Below, in pieces: positions 11,477 through 21,407 of a stretch of 60,000 bases of DNA. The notes under the pieces were generated by a model. The model saw only the letters and a program-made list of their open reading frames with translations. It searched no databases and had not been told where the DNA came from. Positions within the stretch are counted from its first letter, which is position 1, and the number at the start of each line of letters is the position of its first letter. Source of the DNA: Symsagittifera roscoffensis. Taxonomy: Eukaryota; Xenacoelomorpha; Acoela; Convolutidae. The stretch is from positions 1,836,073 through 1,896,072 of the forward strand of contig NC_087063.1 in NCBI RefSeq assembly GCF_963678635.1. The letters run 5' to 3'. The position numbers were made by a program, and so were the translations under genes.

Positions 11477-12077
11477 ATTAACTACCGAGACAACTAAACA
11501 TACTTTAACTATACGGTTCAACGGAGTTTTGGACTAATTTTTCAGAAAATTTTCAATTTTCAAACAAAATTTTGTATATCTAGTAACCGTTAGTCTATGT
11601 TCCGATATTATAAATTTTCAATTCATCAAAAAAATAGCCAACATTTTGGCTATCGAGCAAAAAATCTAGTTCCGGTTATCTAGTACACGATTTAGAGCAA
11701 TTTTTCTAATTTCAGTTTAATCAAACTGGCCAAAAATTTTCGGGTATCGAGAAAAATTAGGGGTGAGTACTGGCGTTGTGTCTCACATTTATAATATAAA
11801 ACATCGTATCCGTAATTTATCAAAATTAAAAGTTTAGGTTCGGTCTTACAGTTTTTGTGAAGATAGGGCGCACCGATGAGATCGTCGGTCACAAACAGCC
11901 TCACTGAATAGCCCAAACCGTCTTGTTGCAAGTCAGAAACTCTGTCAGTGACTTATCGTCTGGATGGGTTACCCTGTCAGTGCTATTGAACTCCCAGACA
12001 CATCCATTATGAATTTTTCAGTATAACCGTTTTTGTAATAATAACTCGGATTATTATAAGGGAATTAACTAATATCT

Positions 12078-12095
12078 GTCCCTTGTGGGGCGCCA
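12078..12095 (-). promoter_or_regulatory. Primer-binding site, lysine-tRNA-like
   Basis: TGGCGCCCCACAAGGGAC begins four bases inside the 5' LTR boundary. Its first eight bases (TGGCGCCC) and last six (AGGGAC) fit the 3' end of animal lysine tRNAs used as primers by many LTR elements. The middle differs from the commonest lysine isoacceptor, so the exact primer tRNA is inferred. Confidence 0.72.
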
Positions 12096-12099
12096 AAAA

Positions 12100-12444
12100 T
12101 GTGCGCTAATCTCTACAAAACAAAGTTAAAATCAATATTTTATTCGTATTTCTCGGTAAATACTCGTGTTTGGTCATAAATCGGAATATATCCATAATTT
12201 TTGTATAAACGGACATAATCAGTCATAAACGACTATAACTCAAACTTTTTACTTACATCATCGTATATCGGACGCAACGCCAGCTTGACCTTTTCCGAAA
12301 CTGTTTGACTTTTGAAGCAATTAAAACCAGCTTGACTTTTGCAGAAACTGCAAAAGTGCAAAAAAAAACTGCTCTTTTGTAGGTCGTAGTTTTAAATTTG
12401 AACGATTTATGTTTCACGCATTAGTTACGTTTTGCGTTGCAACA
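12100..12444 (-). repeat. BEL 5' LTR
   Basis: A 345-bp terminal repeat, the upstream one in the element's direction. It begins TGTTGC and ends GCGCACA on the minus strand, giving the usual TG...CA ends. It differs from the other LTR at three positions seen by eye (in ATCCATAAT, AAACGGAC and GCGTTGC). AATAAA lies at 12139-12144 in the sense direction. It contains two near-copies of the motif AAAAGTCAAGCTGG / AAAAGGTCAAGCTGG. Confidence 0.93.
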
Positions 12445-12449
12445 GCCTT
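12445..12449. repeat. BEL target-site duplication, right copy (GCCTT)
   Basis: The matching copy of GCCTT next to the right LTR. Confidence 0.88.
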
Positions 12450-13454
12450 TGTTCGCCACTCAATTTTGTCCAATCTCCCTTCGGCTTATGGCCAATTACA
12501 ATCGATAAAATGAGATTATGCAGTCGTTAAAATTGTAATGCATTCAGGGGCGGATTTAGGGGGGGGGGCGGACGCCCCCCCCCCTCAGGGATTCGACCCC
12601 CTGCCGACCCAAAGGGTCCCCCCTTTGATACTTTTTCAGAAATCCATTTTTGGCCGACCGACCCTAAAATTTTTCTAAAGGCGCCTTTGGCGCCAATATA
12701 TACTAACTTTGAGGGGGAGCGCGCGCAAAAAAAAACGCGACTTTTTGTCAAAATTTTTCAAAAATTGCCCAAAAACGGCTTTTTTGACTGTTTTTAAAAA
12801 TTTGCCTCCGGCGCAGAAAATTTAGCCAAAGTAAGGGCAAAACAGTGCTTTGGGAGAGCTCGAAAAATCAATTTGGCCGACCTAAAAAAAAAAAAAAAGG
12901 TCGTCAAAATTTTGGAAAATTTTTTGAAAATCCGCCCCCCTCGAGAAAATCCTAGATCCGCCCCTGAATGCATTTATTTTTTAAAGATTTTCTAAAATTT
13001 TTTTTATATTTTAATATTTAATATTTAATATTTTTAATATTATAACTTGTATACTATGTATAATATATTTACGTATAATATATGTATAATATAACATTAT
13101 AGTATATATAATATATGAACCTTTAACAATATAAATCAGTTTTAAGAGACAAATATTCGTAGAAAATGAGTACGTGCAATCTTGCAAAACAGGGATATCG
13201 AGAGAAAAAAGTCCTCTGGCTTCGAGAAAGCCACTCACAAAGTAATTTTTCAGAAATTAATTTTTTTTTCATTAAGTAATTTTAATAATTTTTTGTGGCT
13301 TCAATAGTTGCACAAATTGAGTCAATAATGCTTTGAGAAAAGTAGTAGATCTTTTTTCACACGAGCCCGCTTATATGGAATCCGAAATCAACCCCCCTTT
13401 ACTCCCTGATTGATCAAAATTGGAAAAAAAGAACAAATGGATGAAGCTGCGTAC
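12450..13454. other. Intron right of the BEL element
   Basis: This contains the hAT-like element (12545-12966) and then, at about 12980-13120, a stretch of almost pure A/T with repeated TATAATAT-type words. No exon is visible until exon 9. Confidence 0.5.
12545..12966 (+). mobile_element. hAT-like non-autonomous DNA element, intact ends
   Basis: A 422-bp element with terminal inverted repeats CAGGGGCGGATTTAGG and CCTAGATCCGCCCCTG, flanked on both sides by the same 8 bp, AATGCATT (12537-12544 and 12967-12974). An 8-bp duplication with a CAGGGG terminus is the mark of the hAT superfamily. It has no transposase. Internal features include runs of G and C near the left end, GGCGCCTTTGGCGCC (a palindrome) and GGAGCGCGCGC. 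Diverged copies occur at 898-1226, 32749-33138 and 34805-35034. Confidence 0.85.
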
Positions 13455-13591
13455 CTTCCCCAATTGAGACAGTAGTGCTGTTTGAATGCCCCGTACTCTG
13501 GCGAGGAGGTCTTGCTCTTGCCCAGCTGGATGGCGAAGCGGTGATCCAGACTCCTCAAGTGCTCGGCCGAGTGGGGGGTCACGGGAGGGGG
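13455..13591 (-). CDS. IQCH: IQCH-like exon 9
   Basis: Forty-five codons plus two bases (AG), from acceptor TTTCTGTTCAG to donor GGAAG/GTACGC. It encodes PPPVTPHSAEHLRSLDHRFA and then AFKQHYCLNWG. The AG is completed to serine by the first base of exon 10, giving a continuous NWGS-II block across the 11-kb intron that contains the BEL element. Confidence 0.66.
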
Positions 13592-14454
13592 CTGAACAGA
13601 AACGATGGGTTTGAACAAAAATTAAACTTTTGGGGAATTTATTCGTTACAGACGGACAGAATGTGTAAATACCCGAAAATGTTAAGTATTTTCGAAAGAG
13701 TTAATTGGTTGAGTTTAACCCTTTTAACATAAGCAGCTCTCTCAAAAATAGTCATTGTTTTTTGTTCACTCAATTGTGATTGGCTGATTTCATTTTTGGG
13801 CATTAAATTTTTATGGTATTAGAGATTTTACAATCATAATCAGCCAGAACTTCAAGGTGTAAAAGTTGACAATACACGTAGGTAAGTTTTGCTTTCAGCA
13901 CAGTTTTGAAAGCAGGACTTGGGAATTATTAAGAAAAAGTTAATTGCAATCAATCGAGAAAAAAATCTGAATTGGTTTCAATCTTTCTAATTCAATCATT
14001 TTTTATCGTTTATAAGGGCGTCCACTTTTTGAGGCGTCCTACCCGCACCGAATTTCTCCATTGATAATTAATTATCTTGCGACTTCGTGGTCGAAAAAAA
14101 ATTTAACATTCTAATAATCAATTATATGACAATTTCAAATTCGAAGACAAAAATACTAGATTAAATGGTCAAAAAAATCCATTAAATTTTTTGTTTTGTA
14201 ACAACTTATATTGCAGTTAGAATATTTTTTTTCTCCGTAAAAATCAAGAAAATGGATATTTCTCACCATAAAATCGAAATTTATATAAATTTTTTCTCCA
14301 GATAGCCCCAATAATTTGCTTGATCATGAAATTACAAAAGAATCAATCTGTTCCCATATATGAAAAACCATTTTACATATGGGATAATTTTAACCATGAC
14401 TTTATATTTTAAAACAAAACTTCATTTTCTTTTTGATTTGATAATATTAATAGT

Positions 14455-15170
14455 ATGCAAAATTTAAGCAAACTGAATTTAAGTTTTTTTCGTCTCTTTA
14501 TCTTTATCTTCGGCGTATTTGCGCTATTTGTATTAATGATGGATTCATTCCGCAATTTTCCGCCGTATGGTGAGGAACTTTGTATTCGGTGTGTTTTAGT
14601 TTTTTTTGTTCTTTTTGTTTTCCACGCAAAATCAGGTACCACAAATAATCATCGGTTTGGGTTTAAGTGATATATCATATTGAAGACCATACAGTTGTGA
14701 TCGAACTAAATTTTAAAAGTTTGAAAAAAATTCCCCAGTGTCGAGAAAAACTGGTATGAAATGATTAACTTTTCGTCTCATTTCGAGCGAATAAAGCGAG
14801 CGAGCAGTTTTATTATGGCTTAAAAGCTTATAATATCTAAATTTAAAACGTAAAATTTTAGTTTTTTTAGGTAGCGTTAAATTACTTTGAATACTTTAAC
14901 GTATTTTTGAAATCATAAGTTTCAAAAGTTCAAAAAACTGAAGGAAACTTGAAAAAAACATTCTGAAAAAGTTTTTAATTTTTTTTTCTAGTAATTTTTC
15001 TGCAAAAATTGTCTTTCCATTTGCATATTTCAGTATGGCTGTCGAATATAACTAATGCACAGTTTTTTGTACCTAATATACTTAATCCGCCACTTTAAAA
15101 GAAAACGACAATAATGGTCGGAATTTCTGATCAACTTACACAATAACTGGCTATCCTTGTTTTGTTTTGG
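14455..15170 (+). repeat. Dispersed repeat family A, copy
   Basis: This copy shares ordered landmarks with copies elsewhere: GAGGAACTTTGTATTC, a T-rich stretch, CCACGCAAAATCAGG, ACCACAAATAATC, GAGCGAATAAAGCGAGCGAG, ATGGTCGGAA and ACTGGCTATCCTTGTTTT. Copies occur at about 22000-22610 (inverted), 31715-32300, 49060-49570 (inverted), 51180-51450, 53170-53600 (inverted), 54225-54600 (inverted) and 55250-55760 (inverted). No coding capacity is seen. The class is unknown. Confidence 0.6.
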
Positions 15171-15559
15171 AATGTTTATAACCTTATAGCAAAAACTGAA
15201 GTTTTTAAAGACAAATTTTAGTTCCTTTCATCCATAATGCTGTATTTGTGTTACACCGGTTTTCAAAATTGTTTGCTTGCTAACGCCTGATTTTATTGCC
15301 TTGATTGTTTCAAGCATGCTGATTTTTTTTGCCTTAGATTGTTCTAAAACTCGTGCTCATTAGGGGCTTTCATAAAAAAAGTCAAATCAAAGTTTATTGT
15401 TGAATCTAGTCTCGATGCTCGGTTTTTGATGCTTTTTTCATAATTTGAATTAATGGCTTAATCTTTATTTTATTGCATTAGATTTTTTGAAAGTTAAAAT
15501 CATTAGTTTTTTTTCCTGGTGATTTTAAGAGAATTTTAGTAACAGTGCTTGCTTGACCT

Positions 15560-16180
15560 TCATTTCATTGCCTTGATTGTCTTCAAACATGGAATCACAA
15601 AGAGTTTTTGAAAAACTTCTTGGAAAACTGAGTTCAATTAGGTTAGTTAGTTCTAGTCACAAAGCTCTATTTTGTTTCTTTCATTTTAGATTTAAAAAAA
15701 TTGTCTATGACTCAATCCAATCACTTGATAATTTACGAACTTGAAATGATACGGAGTTTTATAGGAAAAAAATTCTAGAAACTTCTAGGAAAAGATGTTT
15801 CAATTATGAATTCACCAGGAGTTTTTGAAAAACTTCTAGAAACAATTGGGCTTTTAAGACGTTTATTAGTCACTTCTAGTCACAAAGCTTCATTCTGTTG
15901 CTCTTGTTTTTAATTTAAATTGCTCAGATATATTTATTGCCTAAGATAGATTAGAAACTATAAACAATTAAGATTTTTTTTGAAAATTCTCTAGAAAAAA
16001 TTGAATTTTTTTCATCGTTTTCAGTTAAGACGTAGACTTATGATCCGTTTTTGTTGCTCATTTTTATATAATCATTTTTTGTGACTTAACTTATTGTTCA
16101 AAATTTTATTAGAATTAGAAATCAGCGGGAATTGTTGAAAAATTTTAGGAAAAACTTAATGTTTCAAATGATGATTCTTA
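15560..16180 (+). repeat. Diverged tandem repeats, about 220 bp period
   Basis: Two to three degenerate units share AGTTTTTGAAAAACTTCT, GTCACAAAGCT followed by TTTTGTT or TCTGTTGCTC, and a T-rich segment ending in ATTTAAA. Divergence is high, so this is an old tandem expansion inside the intron. Confidence 0.4.
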
Positions 16181-16429
16181 GTTAATTCAAAGTCGCAGTG
16201 ATCCATGTTGGTTGGTCTTGTTTTTGAATTCAAATTTATTAAATAAAATTCAAGTTACAATGAGTCATGTTTTTAAATAGATTTACAGGGGATACTAGTC
16301 AGATAAAAATTGAGTTGTCACTATACACTCATTGCATCACTTTGTTTTTAAAAAAAAACTCTTATTCTTGGATATTAAGGGTAAGTCGGAACGTTCGAAG
16401 CTTTGCTCTGATACGAGCAGTCTTGTTCC

Positions 16430-16620
16430 TTTGTTGATTCAATTAATCATTCATTTTTTATTTTAATCATTCATTCAGTTTTTTATTTATTCCTTCATTT
16501 TTTTACTCAATCATTCATCCATTTATTTATTCCATATTTTAGTCATTTTTTATTCATTCAATTTTTCGTTATTTCTTTCATCTAAATGTTCATTCCTTTT
16601 TTCACTCTGTCTTTGATTCA
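16430..16620 (+). repeat. Low-complexity ATTC-rich tract
   Basis: Irregular repetition of CATTCATT, TTTATT and TTCATTC words over about 190 bp, a decayed tetranucleotide microsatellite within intron 8. Confidence 0.6.
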
Positions 16621-16749
16621 GTTAATTTACCCAGTCAAGGTATCTTTAAAATTTACCGGAGGCTGGAAGAAACGATAATAAATACTACTCGGTATCTTTA
16701 AAAATAATTAATTATTTTGGATTATTCGAGTGTAACATTTCCTACTCAC

Positions 16750-16916
16750 ATATGGGTGTGAGTTGGGAACTCTGGGCACCAGTGCCATCTCCCCCTCCAA
16801 TCTTCTCTCGGTTGGACCAGTTGTGGTGGGGGTGTTTCCCTCACTCGCCTCGATCACTGTCGGGTTCAGAACCATCGACTCTTTTTTCCTCCCGCTACCA
16901 TCATTCGCCAAGTTTC
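16750..16916 (-). CDS. IQCH: IQCH-like exon 8
   Basis: Two bases complete the split glycine codon, followed by 55 codons ending NSHPY at donor TAT/GTGAGT. The acceptor is TTGTTTTAG. The peptide is low complexity and polar (NLANDGSGRKKES, EGNTPTTTGPTERRLEGE). It is an interdomain linker and the least conserved-looking exon; it is supported mainly by its phase fit and its higher GC content. Confidence 0.58.
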
Positions 16917-18179
16917 CTAAAACAACATCAATTTTTAAAAATCCTCCAAAGTTTTTTTATTCTTTGTCCTTTGTACAATATTACTAGATCAAATTGTGAA
17001 ATGCAATCAGTGACGACGTTTACAGAAATTTTGTGTGAAGGGGGAGGTCTTAACTGTTGAATTTTTTTGTCAATTTTTTTTGGGTAGACCAAATTCATCT
17101 TTTGAGCTCCCCATAAAGCCGTATAACCCTCCTAATCTGATTTTTGTTCTTAACTAATTGGCAAATGTTGACCAAAAAATTTGTGTCTTACTGGCGTGCA
17201 CTCTTTCTTTAGTTCAAGTATTTGTTGGCGCCAAGGACATAAAAATTTTTTTTATTGTTATTCAACAAAATATGGATGTGGAAAAAAAGCATGCGATTAA
17301 GTGCCATTGTTGTTTCGTTTTATTTTAATATCTCGAATAGTTTCAACCCAAAAAATTGCCCTTATAATTGTTAAATTTTTTTTGAGGCAGTGTAAAAGCA
17401 GATAATTTAAGTTCAAAAGTTTCAAAAACATGTTTTTTTTAAATTGTTTCTAACATGAGTAGATACCCTAGTCATTCATGGAGGTTTATCTTGCAAAGTC
17501 TTGCTAGATTTTTGGAAATGATGGTTCGTTGCAACTGAGGGCAAGTGAAAATTGCAAGTGAAAATTGATATGTCACAAAGACTTTAAGTACGAGTTTATG
17601 CTCAAAGAAAAAGCTCAGAAAACTTATTGTTTTTCCATAAAAATATTTTAAAAACTCTCACTGGAAAAGGCTACATTGAAAACAGATCATATCGCAAGAT
17701 CTTGTCAGAATCTCGCTAAACCTTCAAAAATAGTACATGCTCTTTCTTGATAGACTATGGTAAATGCCGAATGCTAATAACAAGTCAACTGTAAAATAAT
17801 TAAGAGTTTACTCAATAAAACGAGCAGTACAAAAAATTCTGAACCCAATGGCTAACAAACACAAAATTTCTGTGGGAAAGTATTATTTTTCTGATATTTT
17901 CTAAACACCGAATTCTTCTGAGAAAATCTGAATACTTTTTGAATACTTTTTTTTTCCTAAAATGGAATTCTTCAAGTGAAATTTTCAAATTGCCCTCTTG
18001 GGCTGTAGAAAAAGCCACAGCTTTCAAATTCAAATATGCATCTATTTTAGTTTTAACTGACCACGCAAATAACTAAAAATGGGCAAAAATAATCTGATTC
18101 TTCCAATATTTTCCTTGACAAAAATTCAGCAAACACTTCGAAATTTACCAAAATTTTCGATATAAAAAATGTTTCTTAC
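16917..18179. other. Intron 7 (about 1.3 kb)
   Basis: Intron between exons 7 and 8 with ordinary AT-rich sequence. No exon, RNA gene or recognised repeat was seen. Confidence 0.5.
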
Positions 18180-18354
18180 CTTTTGGAGTTCGGGTGGTGG
18201 GCTCGCCACTCGGAGGTTCCAGTTGTAGCGAAGACACTTTCTGCTGCGACGGACGAAGTAGTTTAGCTGGTCGTTTCGGGTTGATCGGCTTTGAGGTCAC
18301 TCGCTCGCCCTTCTCGGAGCAGAGATCGCTTTCCGTTTTGATGTTCGGATCCAA
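18180..18354 (-). CDS. IQCH: IQCH-like exon 7
   Basis: Fifty-eight codons plus one base (G) in phase 0, from acceptor TTTTCAAG to donor AAAAG/GTAAGA. The sequence is hydrophilic and rich in K, P, S and T (KPINPKRPAKLLRPSQQK), consistent with a disordered linker. The odd G joins the first two bases of exon 8 to make a glycine codon, so the phase is confirmed by the next exon. Confidence 0.66.
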
Positions 18355-18693
18355 CTTGAAAACATTTTACTTTTATTCCCTGAGTCTGATTTTAATGTTT
18401 CTAGGAAAAACTTACTTTTTCTCCTTGGAAAAAATATTATGAGAAAAAATTGTTAGAAACTACCCAAATAGTAAACAATTTTCACGGAGGTAGAATAATA
18501 TTAAAATTCAACTATTCATTACGATTTTTCAGAGATTGGCTTTTAACACAGCACACTCTTTTGAAAAATTTTACCAAGATATCCAGCATTCTTTTCTGAA
18601 TGAATTTGATCATGCACAAAGTTAAATTTTTACTCTAGCTTTACTTATAGAAGAGTTAAGAACTCAGTTTTTTTTGTGATTTTGTTCACTTAC

Positions 18694-18906
18694 CTTGACA
18701 CCCGTCAGGGTAGAGTCTGCTTTCTTAGTCTCCTCGGGGGTGTGTTTCCTGTTCCTCAATTCCCCTATTCTGTGTAGGGGGGCCCTGCTCTGTCGGATAG
18801 GGGAGGGCTCAATCGTGATCTCGGCCGCGGGGGGAATCAAACCCCGCTCGATCAGACTCAGCAGACCTCGGTTCAGATCGTCCTCAGAAATTCCTGGCGG
18901 GTTCAG
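18694..18906 (-). CDS. IQCH: IQCH-like exon 6
   Basis: Seventy-one codons, phase 0 at both ends, between acceptor AAAATGCAG and donor GTCAAG/GTAAGT. The peptide opens LNPPGISEDDLNRGLLSLIE and continues RGLIPPAAEITIEPSPI, then a basic tail with HRIGELRNRKHTPEETKKAD. The LLSLIERGLIPPAAEIT block is the most distinctive sequence of the gene and is the piece I most strongly associate with IQCH. Confidence 0.72.
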
Positions 18907-19170
18907 CTGCATTTTAAAAGTGTAAAAGATGCTTTTGCCCAAAAAAGAATATTAAATAAACTAAAATGTTGACGCGGATTGCACTACCTGGGATCACCAA
19001 TTCTAGGCACCTTTTAGGCACTTTATGTGGAATCTCCAACTTGTTAGCACAAAATGCTGTTTTCTGTCTTTCCAAATCTAATTTGTTTTGAGAAACACTT
19101 CAAAGTAATTGTTTTCCTAGTTTACAAGGCTGGAAGCTAAAGAGATTTAAAAAAATGAATGAAGACGAAC

Positions 19171-19251
19171 CTGAGGGTAAATTCGGTTAACTCGAGGCAA
19201 AACTGTTGCCGGTTCAATGTTTGACCCTTTGTGGATGCGGTCCATTCCAGC
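19171..19251 (-). CDS. IQCH: IQCH-like exon 5
   Basis: A small exon of 27 codons in phase 0, bounded by acceptor TTGTTGCAG and donor CCTCAG/GTTCGT, and separated from exon 4 by an intron of only 71 bp. It encodes AGMDRIHKGSNIEPATVLPR followed by VNRIYPQ. It was found by joining exon 4 to exon 6 and has no stop in the used frame. Confidence 0.66.
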
Positions 19252-19322
19252 CTGCAACAAGCTTATTTTAAGAATTTCTTATTGGATATTCCGGAAAGTT
19301 CTAGAATGAAATATGTTCTCAC

Positions 19323-19632
19323 GTGGACATAATCTTTTTCCTGGACAATCAGCGGCAGCGAGATCCCATACATTGCATGCAGTGTCTCGCGATTTTCAGG
19401 ATGTGTCGGATCCAATATCTTGATGGCCTCCTGGTCATGTTGCATTTTGATTCCCGGGGATTCGAACGACACTTGCTTAGCTCCCATCAAGTCATGAACT
19501 CCTGATTTGGGGGCCATGGGTCGTTTGGTTAGTAGCTTGACCATTTTTGGTCCCTCCTCGTAGGAAGTTAGGGCCCTAGATTTGTCCATTGGAGTGTTCC
19601 GATGTCCTAGAGCTTCTTGGGTGAGTTTGTCC
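19323..19632 (-). CDS. IQCH: IQCH-like exon 4
   Basis: This is the largest exon in the window: one base that completes an arginine codon, then 103 codons. Acceptor is AATACAG/G and donor CCAC/GTGAGA. The peptide contains DKLTQEALGHRNTPMDKSRA, LTKRPMAPKSGVHDLMGA and, near its end, DPTHPENRETLHAMYGISLP followed by LIVQEKDYVH. The last block looks like a conserved motif rather than low-complexity linker. Composition is clearly richer in GC than the flanking introns. Confidence 0.7.
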
Positions 19633-19844
19633 CTGTATTAATTGATAATTGTACCTTGTTTTTCCATTAACTTTATAGACATCAATTTAACGAAAACACA
19701 ATAGGAAATGCAAAATTGATGCTTATATGAACAAAAAAAAATGATTATTCACCTCGATATAGCAAGAGAAAGATTGTGAAATCTTATCGTATACAAAGAA
19801 AGATTACACAACGTACTTTTCTAGATAAACCGCTGAAATCTTGC

Positions 19845-19889
19845 GCGGTTTTTGAGCGTTTTTTTTTAGACAAACCGTTCAAAAACCGC
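19845..19889. repeat. Inverted repeat hairpin in intron 3
   Basis: GCGGTTTTTGA (19845-19855) and TCAAAAACCGC (19879-19889) are perfect 11-bp arms. They can extend to 14 pairs with one G-T wobble, around a loop of about 17-23 bases. The arms are GC-richer than the surroundings. Related direct copies (AAACCGCT) occur at both sides. Confidence 0.55.
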
Positions 19890-20020
19890 TCAAACTGCTC
19901 AAATCTTGCTTCAATTTAGGTGAAAAATCTCGACTCGGGTTCCTTCACAAAACTGTCACAAAAAAAAGTTTTTCAAGTTCATCAATAGCTGAGATTGAAC
20001 AAAGTATATGAAGTGTGTAC

Positions 20021-20136
20021 CTGTAGAGTTTGTCTGGGAATGGCTGGTCGAACTGTGGCATGTGTAGGTTGGGATCCAGGGTGGGCAGAGTAGTCAACTG
20101 CTGGTTCCTGTACCCCACCAACTCTTCCCCATGTCT
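20021..20136 (-). CDS. IQCH: IQCH-like exon 3
   Basis: This exon follows acceptor ATATGCAG and ends at donor CAG/GTACAC. It gives 38 codons plus two bases (AG) that are completed to an arginine codon by exon 4. The peptide runs RHGEELVGYRNQQLTTLPTL, then DPNLHMPQFDQPFPDKLY. It is proline-rich with no recognised domain. The phase-2 end matches the single base at the start of exon 4, which supports the splice pair. Confidence 0.68.
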
Positions 20137-20748
20137 CTGCATATTATAATCACCAATTCAAGTAACTGTTCAGGAAAAACAGGAAAAAGTGGGTCTTTGC
20201 CATTACAGTAACCCAGCCTTTGTAACAAAAAATTATAGCCACCTTCTTCTTGTTTTTTTTAATTCTTATGGGGGAGGGAGGGGACTATAATTTGCCAAGG
20301 GGCCTTAATAGGAAAGATATTTTTGATGTCTCAAAAATTTGTCATTGAAAATTCATTAAAATCATTGTTTTACTATGTTTTTTGTTTCTGAAAATAGAAC
20401 AATTTTTTTCCTTCAACCCTCATTTTTCCAATTTATTGTAATTGGGAACAATCGATTCAAGTATTTAATCAGTCAATCATTAAAAATGTATAGATTTAAA
20501 ACTTTCAGGCCGCGTCGTGAATGTGATAGAAAAAGAACGACCTTGAGTTTCGTAATCGGATAAAAAACTATCCGTGGTTTTGGGTTAATTCGATAATTCG
20601 ACACCGTTTTACCTGATGAATTGAATGAAAAATTGATTTCCGATAACAAAATGAGTCGTTTTAGGTTGACTAACTTCGTTCAGATTCGGTTGACCCGGAA
20701 GGATGTATCCAGAAAATGGGTACAAACTATGCAAGACCAGATTCTTAC

Positions 20749-20898
20749 CATGATGGCCATTTCTGTGTTTGAGATGGCGTTCTCTAGGGTACTGATATCC
20801 AGACCTCCATGCCCTCCCCCGAAACTACCCGAGCCACTGCCCTGGATATTGGCGGTCAGAAGAAGACGCTCTTTCAGCTGCTTCAAATCTTCTTGCAC
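20749..20898 (-). CDS. IQCH: IQCH-like exon 2
   Basis: Fifty codons, phase 0 to phase 0, between acceptor TTTAG/GTG and donor ATG/GTAAGA. It begins VQEDLKQLKERLLL, a short amphipathic helix, continues through a glycine/serine linker (GSGSGSFGGGHGG), and ends with DISTLENAISNTEMAIM. The pairing of the DLKQLKERL helix with the LE-AI-TE block is what first suggested IQCH, whose N-terminus has a very similar arrangement as I recall it. The glycine linker is probably lineage-specific. Confidence 0.7.
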
Positions 20899-21407
20899 CT
20901 AAACTGCCAAAAACATTCCTGAAATGAAGCCAGAGTTAAGCTTCATTATAAATTTAAAAATTTGGCGAGTAAAACTTTTAACAAAAAAAAAATTTTTACC
21001 TCTTCAATAGGACAGAAGTTCGTCCAGAATCCAGATTTAAATTCAAAATTGACTTATAGCCTATTAAATTGAATATTGCATAGATTTTAGAATGAGAGAT
21101 TATAATTACTTGGTCTTTTTGTATGTACAAAACGTTCACTAACTTTTCACTTTTTGTCCCAAGTCGTTTTTCGTGATAGGGTTTTCGAAAAAAATTTCTG
21201 AACTCCCCTCGGATGTTTTTCAAATAATAACCACTCGATATAAAGTACTCTTGAAGATTTTAAATCTTGTTAACTAACCCCATTCCCCCTATGGTATCAA
21301 GTATCACCCCTTTAAAAAATCAATGTCTCAGCATAAATGAATTTTTCACCTCGCAACAACCACAACCCCCCCCCCCCCCCAAAAAAAAAGAGGCATTCTT
21401 TTCCTAC
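20899..21407. other. Intron 1 (about 0.5 kb)
   Basis: Intron between exons 1 and 2. Next to the exon 1 donor it has a C run followed by an A run (21366-21389), which is G-rich then T-rich in the transcript. Nothing else recognised. Confidence 0.5.

Larger units (their letters stand above)
10901..12077 (-). other. BEL 5' leader (untranslated)
   Basis: About 1.2 kb lies between the primer site and the gag ATG at 10900, long for a leader. It holds three tandem structured repeats (11007-11085, 11204-11282, 11398-11476), described separately. Short open frames (for example 11692-11931) have no recognisable product. In related elements such a leader carries packaging, dimerisation and translation signals. 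Confidence 0.7.
3913..12444 (-). mobile_element. BEL/Pao LTR retrotransposon, near-complete, young
   Basis: An 8,532-bp element bounded by two 345-bp LTRs and flanked by the 5-bp duplication GCCTT (3908-3912 and 12445-12449). Order in the element's direction: 5' LTR, primer site, leader of about 1.2 kb, gag, zinc knuckles, aspartic protease, RT, RNase H, integrase, purine tract, 3' LTR. Integrase at the C-terminus with the DUF1759-type gag and the AGGGGCGGAGGA tract identifies the BEL/Pao group; no envelope gene is seen. LTR identity is about 99% (three differences), so the insertion is recent. Despite that, coding is interrupted twice. It lies in the IQCH-like intron in sense orientation. 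Confidence 0.93.
13592..16749. other. Intron 8 (about 3.2 kb)
   Basis: Intron between exons 8 and 9. It contains a dispersed repeat (about 14455-15170), an array-like region of diverged repeats (about 15560-16180) and a low-complexity ATTC-rich tract (about 16430-16620). No exon found. Confidence 0.5.
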
